Positions 17,180-26,535 of a stretch of DNA of 64,000 nucleotides are shown here, piece after piece. Numbering within the stretch: position 1 is the first letter of the stretch; the number at the start of each line of letters is the position of its first letter. The stretch comes from DATHTS01 sp965219305. Lineage in GTDB: Bacteria > Acidobacteriota > Blastocatellia > Pyrinomonadales > Pyrinomonadaceae. Made by a program: the position numbers and the translations under genes. The notes below the pieces were generated by a model. The model worked only from the letters and a program-made list of their open reading frames with translations, ran no database searches and had not been told where the DNA came from. The stretch spans positions 3,596,001 to 3,660,000 of the forward strand of contig OZ244725.1 of assembly GCA_965219305.1 (NCBI GenBank). Direction: 5' to 3'.

Positions 17180-18322
17180 AAACTGATGTTACGCACAAGC
17201 TATTAATTTCAAGTTGCTCAATTCCTTAAAAGCAGCTTTCAAGGCTTGCGTGTAGATTTTGGTTTTCAGGGCAAAATGATTCATTTTCGTGGCGTATTTC
17301 AGCTTTTCCAATTTGATATATCCCAACATCGAAGCATATAAATGATTCGTTTGCGTTTTTTCCGTCCGCGTTGGCGATTTGGCGATTGAAACATTTTGTT
17401 TCAGACTTTTGTGATATTGCTCAACGCTCCACCTTTTTTTGTAGATTGTTGTCAGTTGTTCATCGGTCAAACTCAAATCATTGCTCACCAAAAATCTATA
17501 ACCTGCCCGTTCATCTTTGTTTGTAAAGATTTGTTTGGTCAACAAGACTGGAAATTCCAAGTCTTTTAACCAAACCTCCACAGGTTTATTATTCGGTGTT
17601 TTCAATTGATCTATTCTTGTCCAATTTCCCGCTCTTCGCTCGGCTTCACTGACAGCCGCCAGCCGATTGCTCTGCATATCAAAAATGAATATCTTCTTTT
17701 TCTGCTTGATAAACCTCATATTTGCCACACTTGCAAACCAACTGTCGGCAATAATGTATTTGAACAGCAAGCCATTATTGATTACTTGGGCAATCATTCG
17801 GAGCATCAAATCATTTTTTGAAATATCACTTTTGCGCTTCTCTTTTTTCGTTTTCACATCACAAAAGCGAATCGTCTTTCTGATCGTTTCAAAAGCCACA
17901 GGCACTCGTAACGGCTCACTTTCCCCATCTTTCCAACTATGATAAAACGCATTCAAGATGTTGATTCCTTTGACGTTCCGCTTCTTTGAATGATCCCAGT
18001 GCCAACATATCAAATCGTTTTCATCCGTGTAGGCTTTCTCGATAATGACATCATCAAAAATCAAACAAGCATCTTCCGCCTGATGTTTTCTGACCAGCGG
18101 TTTGATCGTTTGCCACAAAGTCTTACTGCTGAAATCAGAATTGCTCAACAACCGCGTCACACTATCGTGCTTGATTTCATTGTCCACCAACCGGGAAAGC
18201 CCGGTTGCACTAGTCTGCCCAAAACTCGAAATTAAATAATCGGTGTATAAATCTAATAAGTTTTCCACCTTTTCAAAATATCATTTCTTTTTGCTCATTT
18301 TCTACTTTTTGCGTAACATCAG
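17180..18322 (-). mobile_element. IS701/IS4-type insertion sequence (1143 bp)
   Basis: Ends are CTGATGTTACGCA (from 17183) and, inverted, CTGATGTTACGCA at the right. The best target duplication is TTAT at 17176-17179 and 18323-18326; removing the element restores the reading frame of the host gene exactly. Unrelated to the three 1177-bp elements. Only one copy in the window. Confidence 0.88.
17189..18268 (-). CDS. IS701-like DDE transposase
   Basis: 359 aa. DDE-type transposase: first Asp in ACLIFDDVIIEKAY, second Asp in YIIADSWFAS, and a final YREK-type element YKKRWSVEQYHKSLKQN with the catalytic Glu. The spacing Y-2-R-3-E-6-K is shared by IS4 and IS701 groups; the short 4-bp target repeat favours the IS701 side. 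It occupies nearly the whole element, and its C-terminus lies 9 bp from the left end. Confidence 0.88.
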   Translation of the reverse strand: MENLLDLYTDYLISSFGQTSATGLSRLVDNEIKHDSVTRLLSNSDFSSKTLWQTIKPLVRKHQAEDACLIFDDVIIEKAYTDENDLICWHWDHSKKRNVKGINILNAFYHSWKDGESEPLRVPVAFETIRKTIRFCDVKTKKEKRKSDISKNDLMLRMIAQVINNGLLFKYIIADSWFASVANMRFIKQKKKIFIFDMQSNRLAAVSEAERRAGNWTRIDQLKTPNNKPVEVWLKDLEFPVLLTKQIFTNKDERAGYRFLVSNDLSLTDEQLTTIYKKRWSVEQYHKSLKQNVSIAKSPTRTEKTQTNHLYASMLGYIKLEKLKYATKMNHFALKTKIYTQALKAAFKELSNLKLIACA

Positions 18323-19598
18323 TTATTCAATCGGCAACCGCGTTTGGTTTGATACGAACGATGACGGCAAAATAAATTTTAATGAAGGTTTCGGTGAAGA
18401 AGGAATCGGTACGGTTTCGCTTTCTCTTTTTGCCGACGATAATTCCGATGGGCAGCCTGATAATTTAAATAATCCGCTTGCCACGACAGCGACGGACGCA
18501 CAAGGTTACTATCGTTTTGATAATCTGACGAGCGGGAATTATCTGGTGCGTGTCAATCCGGTAAACTTCGCCGATGGCGGAATTTTAGCGGGTTATAAAA
18601 ATACAGCCGGAAATGCCGATTCAAACGTGGATTCCGATGATACTCACGGCGGCGAAAACGGCATCGAACCGAACGGCAACGCAAATTCGATTGAGACTGC
18701 GGGAATTTTGAGCAACACGATTTCGATTTCGGACGGCGTGAAGGAACCGACAGGCGAAACGGACACGGCTTTGACTGATGCGGGAAAATTTGACGGATTA
18801 ACAAATTTGACGGTTGATTTCGGATTTTATCAACTCGGAATTAACGGCACGATTTGGAATGACGGCGGAAGTGGAACGAATAGCAATAACGGTATTCTTA
18901 ATGCAGACGAGATTGGTGTCGGAAATATCAGAGTGAGACTTTTTTATGAGAACGGCTTGGAAGTTCCGGTCGGAACAGACGGCATTTTAGGCACATCCGA
19001 TGATGCAGTCGGCACAAACGCTAATTCGGGCGGAATTTTGACAAATCCCTCAGGTAATTATACCTTCAAAGGACTGATTGCCAACAATTACTTGATCAAA
19101 GTTTATCGTGCGGGAATTGCAAGCAGCACGGTTTTCTATAATAATCCGAACGATAACGTGGATTCGGACAATAACGGTAGAATCGGCACGGAAAATGATT
19201 CCGATTTTATTATCAGTTCAATGTTCGCGGCTGTTTCCGGCGATCACGGTTTGCAGGATAATACAATTGTCAATAATTCTTATGCTTCAACGCAGAATCC
19301 GACTGTTGATTTCGGTTTGTTTTTCTCGCCGACAGCGGCATCGGTTTCTCTTGGGGGCAAAGTTATGTCAGCAGGTGGGCAAGGCATAGATCAAACTGTT
19401 ATTATGCTCACCGACAATAACGGAAATATCAGGCAAACAATTACGAATACTTTAGGATATTATAATTTTTCCGAGGTGAAAGCGGGCGAGACATACGTTA
19501 TTTCGATCAGTCATAGACGGTATAGCTTCTCACCGAATTCGCAAATTATCTCTTTAACAGAAAATGCGACAAACATAAATTTTACAGCTTCATATTAG

Positions 19599-19864
19599 AA
19601 ATAATTTAGTAAAGAGAAGAGAATAAATGAAAATAATACATACTAAAATGGTCTTTGATATGTCCCTTACTGTTATATTTTAATTACTGGATAAGGAACG
19701 CATTTAATCAAAGTAAATTCAATAAACTATATGCGGCTAAAATCCTCCACTGTCTTACATAATACAAATTAGAAGCAGATCGTAATAATAGCCTGCTACT
19801 AACGTTCAAAAGCGAGAAGAATAATAGAAAACATAATCCTAAACTGATTAAAATAATCTGAATT
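19599..19864. other. Intergenic region, no gene seen
   Basis: AT-rich region between the surface-protein remnant and the coiled-coil membrane gene. On the minus strand a short hydrophobic stretch (LISLGLCFLLFFSLL) suggests another decayed membrane-anchor start like those near 15270-16385, but no intact gene can be made. Confidence 0.35.
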
Positions 19865-20644
19865 TTAGTCTTCCAAAAGACCTTCTTCTTCTTCGATTTC
19901 GCGGCGCGCGTTTTCCCGCATTCTGGCGGATTCGAGGGCGAGCGGCAATTCTTTCGACCGCGCCGAGAGTTTTTTGAGAGCGACTTCCGCGCTTGCCGTG
20001 TCACCGCGTGTCGCCGCCGCTTCGATCATTTGCAGACGCGATTCGGCTTCGATCTTCATCTGTTCGGCTTCGGTTTTTATCTCCGACATTTTTTCGATGT
20101 CGCGTTTTACTTCTTCTTGGAACTCTTTATTATTTTCGCTTTTCAGATATTTCAGTTTGTTCTGCCGGCGTTTTGAAAGCAGGAGTTCTTTGCGCGAAGA
20201 TTTGATGATTCTCGTCGCCGTTAGACGCGACGCTAAAGTTTCACGGTAAGCATCGGCGAGCAGTAAATCTCTGGCTTCGACTTCCTTCAAAGCCTTTTTT
20301 TCGGCGGAAGTCAATTCATTTTTAAACCAGACGACTTCTTCGGCTTTGATGCCGCCGACAGCCATTCGTTCGCGCACGTCTTTCAGCCAATTTTGATACG
20401 AATAACCCAATACGCCGGAAGTTATTAAACCGATAATGAAAGCGATAATTGCCGAAATCACTCCCAAGGAAAAAAACGTCATCGCCAGTGCCGGAGTCGA
20501 ACCGAACAGGACGAATAAAATCATAAAGATAAAAAACGGAATTACAGGAAAAAGCACCGGCGCGGCAAAAGCGGCAATTTTTTTGCGTTTGCCGCGTGCC
20601 AATTCCTTTTTGGTAACTTCGTTTCTTATCGCTAATTCGTTCAT
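19865..20644 (-). CDS. Membrane protein with cytosolic coiled coil, unknown
   Basis: 259 aa, family not recognised. A charged N-terminus is followed by two membrane helices (about residues 24-50 and 54-80), and then about 160 residues of strongly charged heptad-rich sequence (ERMAVGGIKAEEVVWFKNEL...REIEEEEGLLED), which predicts a long coiled coil. It stands alone, divergent from the VWA gene at 20775, with 130 bp between the two starts. Role unknown; it could be a scaffold of the cell envelope. Confidence 0.6.
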   Translation of the reverse strand: MNELAIRNEVTKKELARGKRKKIAAFAAPVLFPVIPFFIFMILFVLFGSTPALAMTFFSLGVISAIIAFIIGLITSGVLGYSYQNWLKDVRERMAVGGIKAEEVVWFKNELTSAEKKALKEVEARDLLLADAYRETLASRLTATRIIKSSRKELLLSKRRQNKLKYLKSENNKEFQEEVKRDIEKMSEIKTEAEQMKIEAESRLQMIEAAATRGDTASAEVALKKLSARSKELPLALESARMRENARREIEEEEGLLED

Positions 20645-20774
20645 CGTTAAGCCTTAAATCTACATAGTTTGCCAACTTTATTCAACTGCGTCGCATCTGA
20701 AAAATGCAGTAAACATCGAAAAAAGTTATAATCGTTAAGTATCAGCAATTAAGCTGCAAATCACCGAATGCGTT

Positions 20775-21737
20775 ATGAGAAAAAGTATTTTTATCGGTCT
20801 TATCTTTTCATTTTTGTTAATTCCGCTCGTATTCACTAATGCTTCCGCACAAAGAGATAATCCGCAAGATGATAAAAATGTGCGCGTGATGACAATTCCG
20901 ATTTCGATTTACACGAAGAAAGAATTAAAGGAAAATCAGGCGCAGGAATTTGTTCAGGCGGACAATCTGACCGTTTTGGAAAACGGCGAGGAAATGCAAA
21001 TTCTCTCAATTCGGAGTGTCAGCAATACGCCGCTTGCGCTTGCCGTTTTAGTGCAGGACGATCTTTCGTCCGATGTTAATCTTCAACTAAAACAGATTGC
21101 TGAATTTATCAGAAGTTTGCCGCAAGGTTCGCGCGTTATGGTCGCTTATTTGCGAGGCGGCACAACCCAGATCAGACAGAAATTTACGATTGACCTCGAT
21201 AAAGCAGCGGATTCTTTGCGGATCGTCGTCGGCAGTCCGTCAGTCGCACCGCGCAGTCCGTATGACGGTGTTAATGATACGCTCAAACGTTTTGATGCGC
21301 TTCCAAATGGAAGGCGTGCGATTTTATTGATTTCCGACGGTTTGGATACGTCGGAAGGATCAAATCCGTCTTCGATACTGCAAAGCCGCGAACTTGAAAT
21401 TGCAACTGAAAGAGCGCAAAAACGCAGTGTCGCAGTTTATTCGTTTTATTCGGCGGGAAGTTTAACGAGCGACAGCAATTCTATTCTGGTTAACGCCGCA
21501 CAAGGTGCGCTTTCGCGGATCTCAAAGGAAACCGGCGGACGCGCTTTTTTTCAGGGTTTTTCTTCGCCGGTAAGTTTCAGACCTTTTTTCGAGGACTTGT
21601 CTATTCTTTTGAAACGCCAATTTGCAGTGACTTATCTCACTCCGAACGTTAAAAAAGGCTACTATAAAGTTAAAGTTACAACTTCAAACCCGGAACTCGA
21701 GATCGAACATCCGAAAGGGTATTATTTTCGCAAATAA
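20775..21737 (+). CDS. Secreted VWFA-related protein of acidobacterial type
   Basis: 320 aa. Signal peptide (IFIGLIFSFLLIPLVFTNASA) and then the VWFA-related domain typical of Acidobacteriota, of which genomes carry many: VRVMTIPISIYTKKE... LTVLENGEEMQILSI followed by LAVLVQDDLSSDVN. The metal-binding DxSxS is degenerate here (DLSSD), so ion binding is doubtful. Later it has RRAILLISDGLDTSEGS, the second VWA metal motif. Function unknown, likely protein interaction at the cell surface. Its phylum-restricted family is one reason for the taxonomic guess. Confidence 0.8.
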   Translation: MRKSIFIGLIFSFLLIPLVFTNASAQRDNPQDDKNVRVMTIPISIYTKKELKENQAQEFVQADNLTVLENGEEMQILSIRSVSNTPLALAVLVQDDLSSDVNLQLKQIAEFIRSLPQGSRVMVAYLRGGTTQIRQKFTIDLDKAADSLRIVVGSPSVAPRSPYDGVNDTLKRFDALPNGRRAILLISDGLDTSEGSNPSSILQSRELEIATERAQKRSVAVYSFYSAGSLTSDSNSILVNAAQGALSRISKETGGRAFFQGFSSPVSFRPFFEDLSILLKRQFAVTYLTPNVKKGYYKVKVTTSNPELEIEHPKGYYFRK

Positions 21738-21795
21738 AAACTTCCGCGTTCCAAGTTTTGGAGCGCGGAACTTGAAACTTGAAATTGATTCTAAA

Positions 21796-21955
21796 TTAAC
21801 GTCAGTTCGACATAAAAAAATTGAATCTTGCAAAGTAGAAATTTGCCCACAAAATAAACGAAAAAAAGAAAAGTTAAAAGCTTTTGTCTTAAATTTTGTT
21901 TCTTTCGTATATTTCGCGGGTAAAAAAATTTATCTCGAACTGATTTTAAATTAAA
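21796..21955. repeat. Nested inverted repeats between VWA and YGGT genes
   Basis: Inner arms GCCCACAAAATAAACG (21845-21860) and CGTATATTTCGCGGG (21906-21920) belong to a family seen at four other places. Outer arms TAACGTCAGTTCGACATAA and, inverted, TCAGTTCGAGATAA resemble the ends of the MITE-like element at 15526. Lies between convergent genes. Confidence 0.65.
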
Positions 21956-22469
21956 CTTCAGTTTTGCGATGAGCAAAAATTCTAAGCAGACCGTTTATTG
22001 CCATATGAAGTATCATATAAGCGACGATGGCAATAATAATAGGCAATGCCAGCGTAAAACCTTCCGGCGTTGACGGGCTATCTGTAATACCTGCAAACGG
22101 CGCGTAGAAAATTCCGGTTGCCGATTTAATAAATTTTACAAATCCGGCACTGTTTTTGGCGGCAAATAATTCCAATAACAGTCGAATCGTTAAAAGTCCG
22201 TAAATTACAAAAAATATATAATCAACAACCTGCGAAATTCGCGCCATTAATCTTCCGCGTTCGACTTCGCGTTCGGTATCAACCACCTCATCAACTGCTT
22301 TTGTCCGCATATGATCGGCGATGTCGGCAACTCTTTTGTTTTCAGCCGGTGTGGGACGTTCGGCGACGGCAGCAATTTCTCCGCCGACTTCGGATTTTAC
22401 TTCCGTTTTGATCGCCTCATAATTTGCAGTCCGAAGTGCTTCTTCCTGCGCTAATTTATCATCAGTCAT
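21951..22469 (-). CDS. YGGT-like membrane protein
   Basis: 172 aa from ATG 22469 (MTDDKLAQEEALRT); a longer frame upstream overlaps the preceding gene. Two membrane helices (about residues 83-105 and 140-160) in a C-terminal half resembling the YGGT family: VVDYIFFVIYGLLTIRLLLELF ... FAGITDSPSTPEGF ... LHMAINGLLRIF. Family members are linked to cell division and envelope biogenesis. The N-terminal half is hydrophilic and unusual. It is translated 1 nt after the stop of the 77-aa gene upstream, so they form an operon. Confidence 0.65.
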   Translation of the reverse strand: MTDDKLAQEEALRTANYEAIKTEVKSEVGGEIAAVAERPTPAENKRVADIADHMRTKAVDEVVDTEREVERGRLMARISQVVDYIFFVIYGLLTIRLLLELFAAKNSAGFVKFIKSATGIFYAPFAGITDSPSTPEGFTLALPIIIAIVAYMILHMAINGLLRIFAHRKTEV

Positions 22470-22470
22470 A

Positions 22471-22704
22471 TTATTCTTTCTCCGTGTTATTTTTCTTAGC
22501 TTCTTCGCTTCCGTGCGGAGTTTCGTCCGAATCAACGCCTCCGACAACATCACGATCATCGGGATTTCCCTGTGTTTCATCGCCGCGCAACATTTCCCGC
22601 ATCACTTCATCTTCGGGTTTATTCGTCGCTTCCTCGGCGATCTCTCCGGCGTTCCAATCTTGTTTTTTAATTTTTTCACTTTGTCCTTTTTCGTCTTTTT
22701 GCAT
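22471..22704 (-). CDS. Small hydrophilic protein, unknown
   Basis: 77 aa, strongly acidic and charged (Glu, Asp and Lys rich), low complexity, with no hydrophobic core and probably disordered. Its stop stands one base before the start codon of the YGGT-like gene, which suggests coupled translation. An AGGAGA lies upstream of the ATG. No family recognised. Confidence 0.55.
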   Translation of the reverse strand: MQKDEKGQSEKIKKQDWNAGEIAEEATNKPEDEVMREMLRGDETQGNPDDRDVVGGVDSDETPHGSEEAKKNNTEKE

Positions 22705-22791
22705 TTTCTCTCCTATTTAAATAAACAACCAAAAGGTTATATTTCCAACAAAAACGGAAATTTAATAAATTCTTTTTAACCGAATTAAAAC

Positions 22792-22829
22792 ATAAAAAAA
22801 GGTGAGCAAGTTCTGCCCACCTTTTTGAT
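22792..22829. terminator. Bidirectional terminator
   Basis: AAAAAGGTGAGCA pairs with TGCCCACCTTTTT. It lies directly downstream of the 774-aa gene on the minus strand, with T runs on both sides. Confidence 0.85.
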
Positions 22830-22843
22830 AAATTAAATTAATT

Positions 22844-25168
22844 TTACCGAACGCTGCTAGGCGCGGTTGCCGTTAACGTAACTGTCGAACCGGGTTCTAA
22901 GACGATATTGTCCCGACCTTCGATAAAGACCGTTCCGGCTCCGGCTCCGGCTCCGACTGCTGCGCCGATTGCCGCACCTTGTCCGCCGCCCGCAATTGCA
23001 CCAATTAAAGCACCTAATGCCGCACCGATTCCGGCGCGTGTAACGGTTTTCGTCGTTTGATTACCGTCTCTTACCGTGCCTTCGTTATTAACCTTCACAT
23101 CATCACCATTCTGCGCTTTAACGCCGTCTATGATACCCGCGAAGCGATATGTCTGACCATTTCTCAAACGAATAGTATCGAAATCAAGTGATAAATTCGC
23201 TCTTCCCGAAACACGACCGGATTTATCTGCATTGATAACACGTCCGCTGATAATCGCGCCGTTAAACTGCGAAGGTGAAGTAACTTCCATCGTAAACACA
23301 TCACCGTCTTGACTTTCTTTTGTCGAAATCGTGCTTCTCAAAGTAGCCGTTAACTGTGTGTTGTTCGGTATAACAAAATCACCGATGTTTCCGCCGACAG
23401 TCGTAGTATTACCTGTATTTAGATTATTAAAACGGGCAACTTGATCTGTTTTATCGTAAACGCTGGCAACCGTTATCGTGTCGTTACGATTTTCGAGATA
23501 AATGCGGCGAATAACTCTTAATTGTCTGCCGTTATTTATCGGTGTGAAATTAACGTAAAAATCATTGGCTCGATCACTTTCATAATTAACCGTTACGCCG
23601 TCGTAATTCGACTGCGTGGTAACTTTTACCGTTTGACGACCCATCGTTTCGGTTTTTGCAAGACCGTCTGCTGTCAAAGCAACTAGCGGCTGTGTTGATG
23701 AAGCCAATGAAAAATTTTGACTGCGTTTTTCAATTGCAATCGAATCGGGCGACATCAAGCGTCTTTCCAGGCGGTCACTGATTCTGTCGCGTTGTGCCGC
23801 AGGATAAGCTTGTGTAGCACGACCGACGATTTCACTGACGACATCACTGTCTCGGACATTCAATCGGTATGTTCCAGTCAGCATCGAATCAAATTGGCTC
23901 GCTGGTTCATATTGGCGATTCGTGTCAAAACTGACATTGTAATAATTTGAAAGAGTTACCAGATCGGCTCTGAGTGAACGCCAATCTCTTTCAGCATTCG
24001 TTGTGAAACGATAATCACGCATAAATCCGTCAATGTAGTAAGCTCGACTTATTACATTTTCGACATCGGCTTTCGTAGAACGGCGGGCATCAAAGTTCTG
24101 CTTCAACATATCCGTCGCATTTTCAAAAGTTGTAACGTAGCTTTGAAGAGCATCTTCACTTCTGGTATTGTTCAAAACGCTGCTGTCGAGCGCACTACTT
24201 ATACTGCGTTTATAAACGTCGGTTTTCGTTTCGATTGTTGTCAAAAGAGTTCCTAAAGTTCTGTCATTTGCTGTATATGGTAAACCGCCCGTCGTCGTCG
24301 TCGTCGTTCCGCCGGTCGGCATTCCGAATTTGAAACTGACGTTATAGTAACCTGCTAAAGTATTTAGATCATTTCTGATCGCCGTCCAATCATTTTGAAC
24401 TCTGTTATTCAAACGATAATCATTCAAGAATCCATCAATAAAATTAGCTCTCGTAAGAACATCTTCAACATCACGGGCGACTGCGCGACGTGCATCAAAA
24501 CGCTGTTTTAATTGATCTGTAGAATTCTCAAAATCTTTAATATAATTGTTAATCGAATCTTCCGCATTCGAATTATTCAATGTGCTTCTGTCTAATCCAT
24601 TATTTAATCTGCGTTTAAATGTGTCCGTATTTGCTTCGATACGTGTCAGCAAAGTTTGTACCTGAGCATCAGAAACCCGTGTCGGAACAGTTGAACTAAC
24701 AGTGGTATTTGACGGAACTTTATTAAAATCAAAGGCGACGCTGTAATAACTCGCCAAAGTCGTCAAATCTGTTCTCAGGTAACGCCAATCTCTCTGAACT
24801 GTCGCGTTCAGGCTATTGCGCGCCATAAATTGATTAATGTATGATGCACGATTTAGAACATCTTCAACGTCGGCATCAACCGAATTTTTGTCCTGAAACT
24901 TCTGTTTCAGCGCGTCGGTTGCATTCTCGAAATCCGTGACATAACTCATCACCATATCTTCGGTGTCTGAGCTATTCAAGCGACTTTTATCCAATGCCGT
25001 GTCCAAGCTGCGTCTATAAGTATCACTACGGGTTTCAATTCTGTTAAGCAGATATTGAACCTGTGAATCTCTGACGCGATACGGACTTTGCGCGTGCGTA
25101 TAAGTAGCCGATGCCGTAAACGCCGTAATTATTAGTAAATATATAAATTTATTTGTTATTTTTCTCAT
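22844..25168 (-). CDS. Secreted triple-repeat protein with C-terminal glycine zipper
   Basis: 774 aa. Signal peptide (IYLLIITAFTASATYTHA), then three tandem domains of about 135 residues that all begin VRDSQVQYLLNRIETRSDTYRRSL or a close variant and contain VEDVLNRASYINQFM and RDWRYLRTDLTTLASYY, each a predicted helical bundle. A linker leads to a beta-rich part (FVIPNNTQLTATLRSTISTK) and a glycine zipper (GAALGALIGAIAGGG...GAAVGAGAGAGTV), which may insert in or cross a membrane. The repeats have diverged by about half. Function unknown; an envelope-structure role is a guess. A good sigma-70 promoter lies upstream. Confidence 0.7.
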   Translation of the reverse strand: MRKITNKFIYLLIITAFTASATYTHAQSPYRVRDSQVQYLLNRIETRSDTYRRSLDTALDKSRLNSSDTEDMVMSYVTDFENATDALKQKFQDKNSVDADVEDVLNRASYINQFMARNSLNATVQRDWRYLRTDLTTLASYYSVAFDFNKVPSNTTVSSTVPTRVSDAQVQTLLTRIEANTDTFKRRLNNGLDRSTLNNSNAEDSINNYIKDFENSTDQLKQRFDARRAVARDVEDVLTRANFIDGFLNDYRLNNRVQNDWTAIRNDLNTLAGYYNVSFKFGMPTGGTTTTTTGGLPYTANDRTLGTLLTTIETKTDVYKRSISSALDSSVLNNTRSEDALQSYVTTFENATDMLKQNFDARRSTKADVENVISRAYYIDGFMRDYRFTTNAERDWRSLRADLVTLSNYYNVSFDTNRQYEPASQFDSMLTGTYRLNVRDSDVVSEIVGRATQAYPAAQRDRISDRLERRLMSPDSIAIEKRSQNFSLASSTQPLVALTADGLAKTETMGRQTVKVTTQSNYDGVTVNYESDRANDFYVNFTPINNGRQLRVIRRIYLENRNDTITVASVYDKTDQVARFNNLNTGNTTTVGGNIGDFVIPNNTQLTATLRSTISTKESQDGDVFTMEVTSPSQFNGAIISGRVINADKSGRVSGRANLSLDFDTIRLRNGQTYRFAGIIDGVKAQNGDDVKVNNEGTVRDGNQTTKTVTRAGIGAALGALIGAIAGGGQGAAIGAAVGAGAGAGTVFIEGRDNIVLEPGSTVTLTATAPSSVR

Positions 25169-25220
25169 TATTGCTAGCCTCCAAGTTTATTAAGACCGGG
25201 AAGAGTTCGTAGGTCTATCT

Positions 25221-25249
25221 ATAGTATATAAGCGCAAAAATCGTGCCAA
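25221..25249 (-). promoter_or_regulatory. Sigma-70-type promoter of the 774-aa gene
   Basis: Minus strand: TTGGCA (25244-25249), 17-nt spacer, TACTAT (25221-25226). The start codon lies about 50 nt further on. Confidence 0.65.
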
Positions 25250-25480
25250 GTGTCTGAAATATAACTGTAAACTGTTGCCTTTGGGAGATTTAATGAGTAT
25301 CAAATTTACTTATTTTTGTAGTTAGAGCGACTTTGTTGTATGAATATAATACAGTATAGAAAAAGTAAAAATAAAGCTGATTCCGAGAATAAATAATTAA
25401 GAAATCAGGTTTATCTTTTACTTACATCGGCAATTAAAGTTTTAGTCGCCGAAATAAATTAACTTTTCCAGTAAATGTTT
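25250..25480. other. Intergenic region, nothing seen
   Basis: Apart from the promoter directly adjoining it, this AT-rich stretch contains no reading frame or structure I can support. Confidence 0.4.
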
Positions 25481-25762
25481 TCAATCAATAACTTTCACTT
25501 CTTTCCAAAAGGCAACGTAATTTTCTATTTCTTTTGCATCGTCTTTTGTCTCGGGATAATACCAAGCGGCATCTTTGTTCGTTTCGCCGCCGGCGACAAC
25601 ATCATAATAACACGCTGTTCCTTTCCAACCGCAAACCGTATTCGTTTTACTCGGCTGTAAAAACTCCTTGTTGACCGAATCGGGCGGAAAATAATGATTT
25701 CCTTCAACAATAATCGTTTCGTTGCTTTCAGCGATGGTTTCTTCGTTCCAAACTGCTTTCAT
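25481..25762 (-). CDS. DUF427-domain protein
   Basis: 93 aa, a single DUF427 domain. Seen: KAVWNEETIAESNETIIVEGNHYFP at the N-terminus, the conserved TVCGWKGTACYYDVV (Cys-Trp-Lys-Gly) and AAWYYPETKDDAKEIENYVAFW. The family is widespread, small and beta-barrel shaped, with no assigned reaction. It lies 32 bp downstream of the DCC oxidoreductase and on the same strand, so the two may share a transcript. Confidence 0.88.
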   Translation of the reverse strand: MKAVWNEETIAESNETIIVEGNHYFPPDSVNKEFLQPSKTNTVCGWKGTACYYDVVAGGETNKDAAWYYPETKDDAKEIENYVAFWKEVKVID

Positions 25763-25794
25763 AATTTAATTTTTCTCCCTGAATTTAGAAAATT

Positions 25795-26190
25795 TTATCC
25801 TAAAAAACGCCCCCGAATTTCCGGTGTCGGCATCATACACGCTTCCGTTTTACCGAACAATCTGTAACGGTTTTTCGCAAATGTTTTATACGCAAAGTCG
25901 CGCAAAAATTTCGGTACGACGATAAAACCGTAAAGCCACGACCACGCGCCGTCCAGATGTCTGGCGACTTTCAAAGCGGCGGTCGAATATGTGTAAGCCG
26001 TGTCGTTTTCGATCAAAATCACGGAATCTGTTTGGGTTTTATCAATCTTATATTTTTCGAGAAGTTCGATTCCCGCTTCCGATTGCAGCGGCGCAAATTT
26101 AAAGTAATTTTCCGCGTCGCGTTCGATAATAAAATTTACCGAACCGTTGCAGAAATTACATATGCCGTCAAATAGAATGATTCCGCTCAT
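25795..26190 (-). CDS. DCC-family thiol-disulfide oxidoreductase-like protein
   Basis: 131 aa, the DUF393/DCC family. The signature FDGICNFCNGSVNFIIERD carries the D-x-x-C-x-x-C motif that names the family, followed by the typical FKFAPLQSEAG and a C-terminal AYKTFAKNRYRLFGK. These have a predicted thioredoxin-like fold, but their substrates are unknown. Possibly co-transcribed with the DUF427 gene downstream. Confidence 0.88.
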   Translation of the reverse strand: MSGIILFDGICNFCNGSVNFIIERDAENYFKFAPLQSEAGIELLEKYKIDKTQTDSVILIENDTAYTYSTAALKVARHLDGAWSWLYGFIVVPKFLRDFAYKTFAKNRYRLFGKTEACMMPTPEIRGRFLG

Positions 26191-26333
26191 TAACTAAATT
26201 ATTACAATAAAATCTGCGAAAATACAACAAATTCCATTTTTTCTGCTATAGTGTTGATTTTAACGGTGACCTTGTGTATCGTAATTTATTGTTTATGAAC
26301 GCAATTCGATTTAACGACGATAATAATTGAAAC

Positions 26334-26396
26334 GGCTTGGACAAAACAGATTTGTTCAGAGCCTTTCGTTTGTCGCCACATCGAAAGGCGTTTTTT
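26334..26396 (+). ncRNA. Structured leader upstream of aspS (attenuator-like)
   Basis: Two hairpins overlap. The first runs from GGCTTGGACAAA (26334) to GTTCAGAGCC (26354-26363). The second is a strong stem GCCTTTCG (26361-26368) with CGAAAGGC (26382-26389), followed by GTTTTTT, the form of an intrinsic terminator. They share GCC at 26361-26363, so they exclude each other. About 140 nt upstream of the aspS ATG. No T-box elements recognised. Confidence 0.45.
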
Positions 26397-26414
26397 ATTT
26401 GATAAGAAGATTTT

Positions 26415-26524
26415 CCCGCGAATAAACGCGGAAGAGCGCGAAAAAAAGAATTTTAAAGTAAAAATTAAAGATTTTCTTAAACTTTCTTTCTCTTTTTTCG
26501 CGTCTTTTCGCGTTTATTCGCGGG
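26415..26524. repeat. CCCGCGAATAAACGCG inverted repeat before aspS
   Basis: CCCGCGAATAAACGCG (26415-26430) and CGCGTTTATTCGCGGG (26509-26524) are perfect complements. The inner part holds further CGCGAAAA words. The right arm ends 11 nt before the aspS ATG and there is no Shine-Dalgarno. Confidence 0.85.
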
Positions 26525-26535
26525 CAAGAAAAAAT

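Larger units (their letters stand above)
16581..19598 (+). pseudogene. SdrD B-domain surface protein, broken three ways
   Basis: The start at 16581 codes for a signal peptide (FLTFAAFLFVLICFNSIEA). A frameshift near 16676 moves the mature part (GTQNGSFTLFPVTYMNNFG) to another frame, a TAA at 17018 interrupts it again, and an insertion element lies at 17180-18322. Beyond the element the frame continues from SISY to SIGNRVWFDTNDDGKIN, the start of a SdrD B-like domain; a second such domain follows (LGINGTIWNDGG), and a carboxypeptidase-regulatory-like domain (VSLGGKVMSAGGQGI) ends the protein. In its intact form it was a large secreted adhesin-like protein with calcium-binding Sdr repeats. The 3' part (18243-19598) stays open but lacks its signal peptide. 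Confidence 0.75.
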
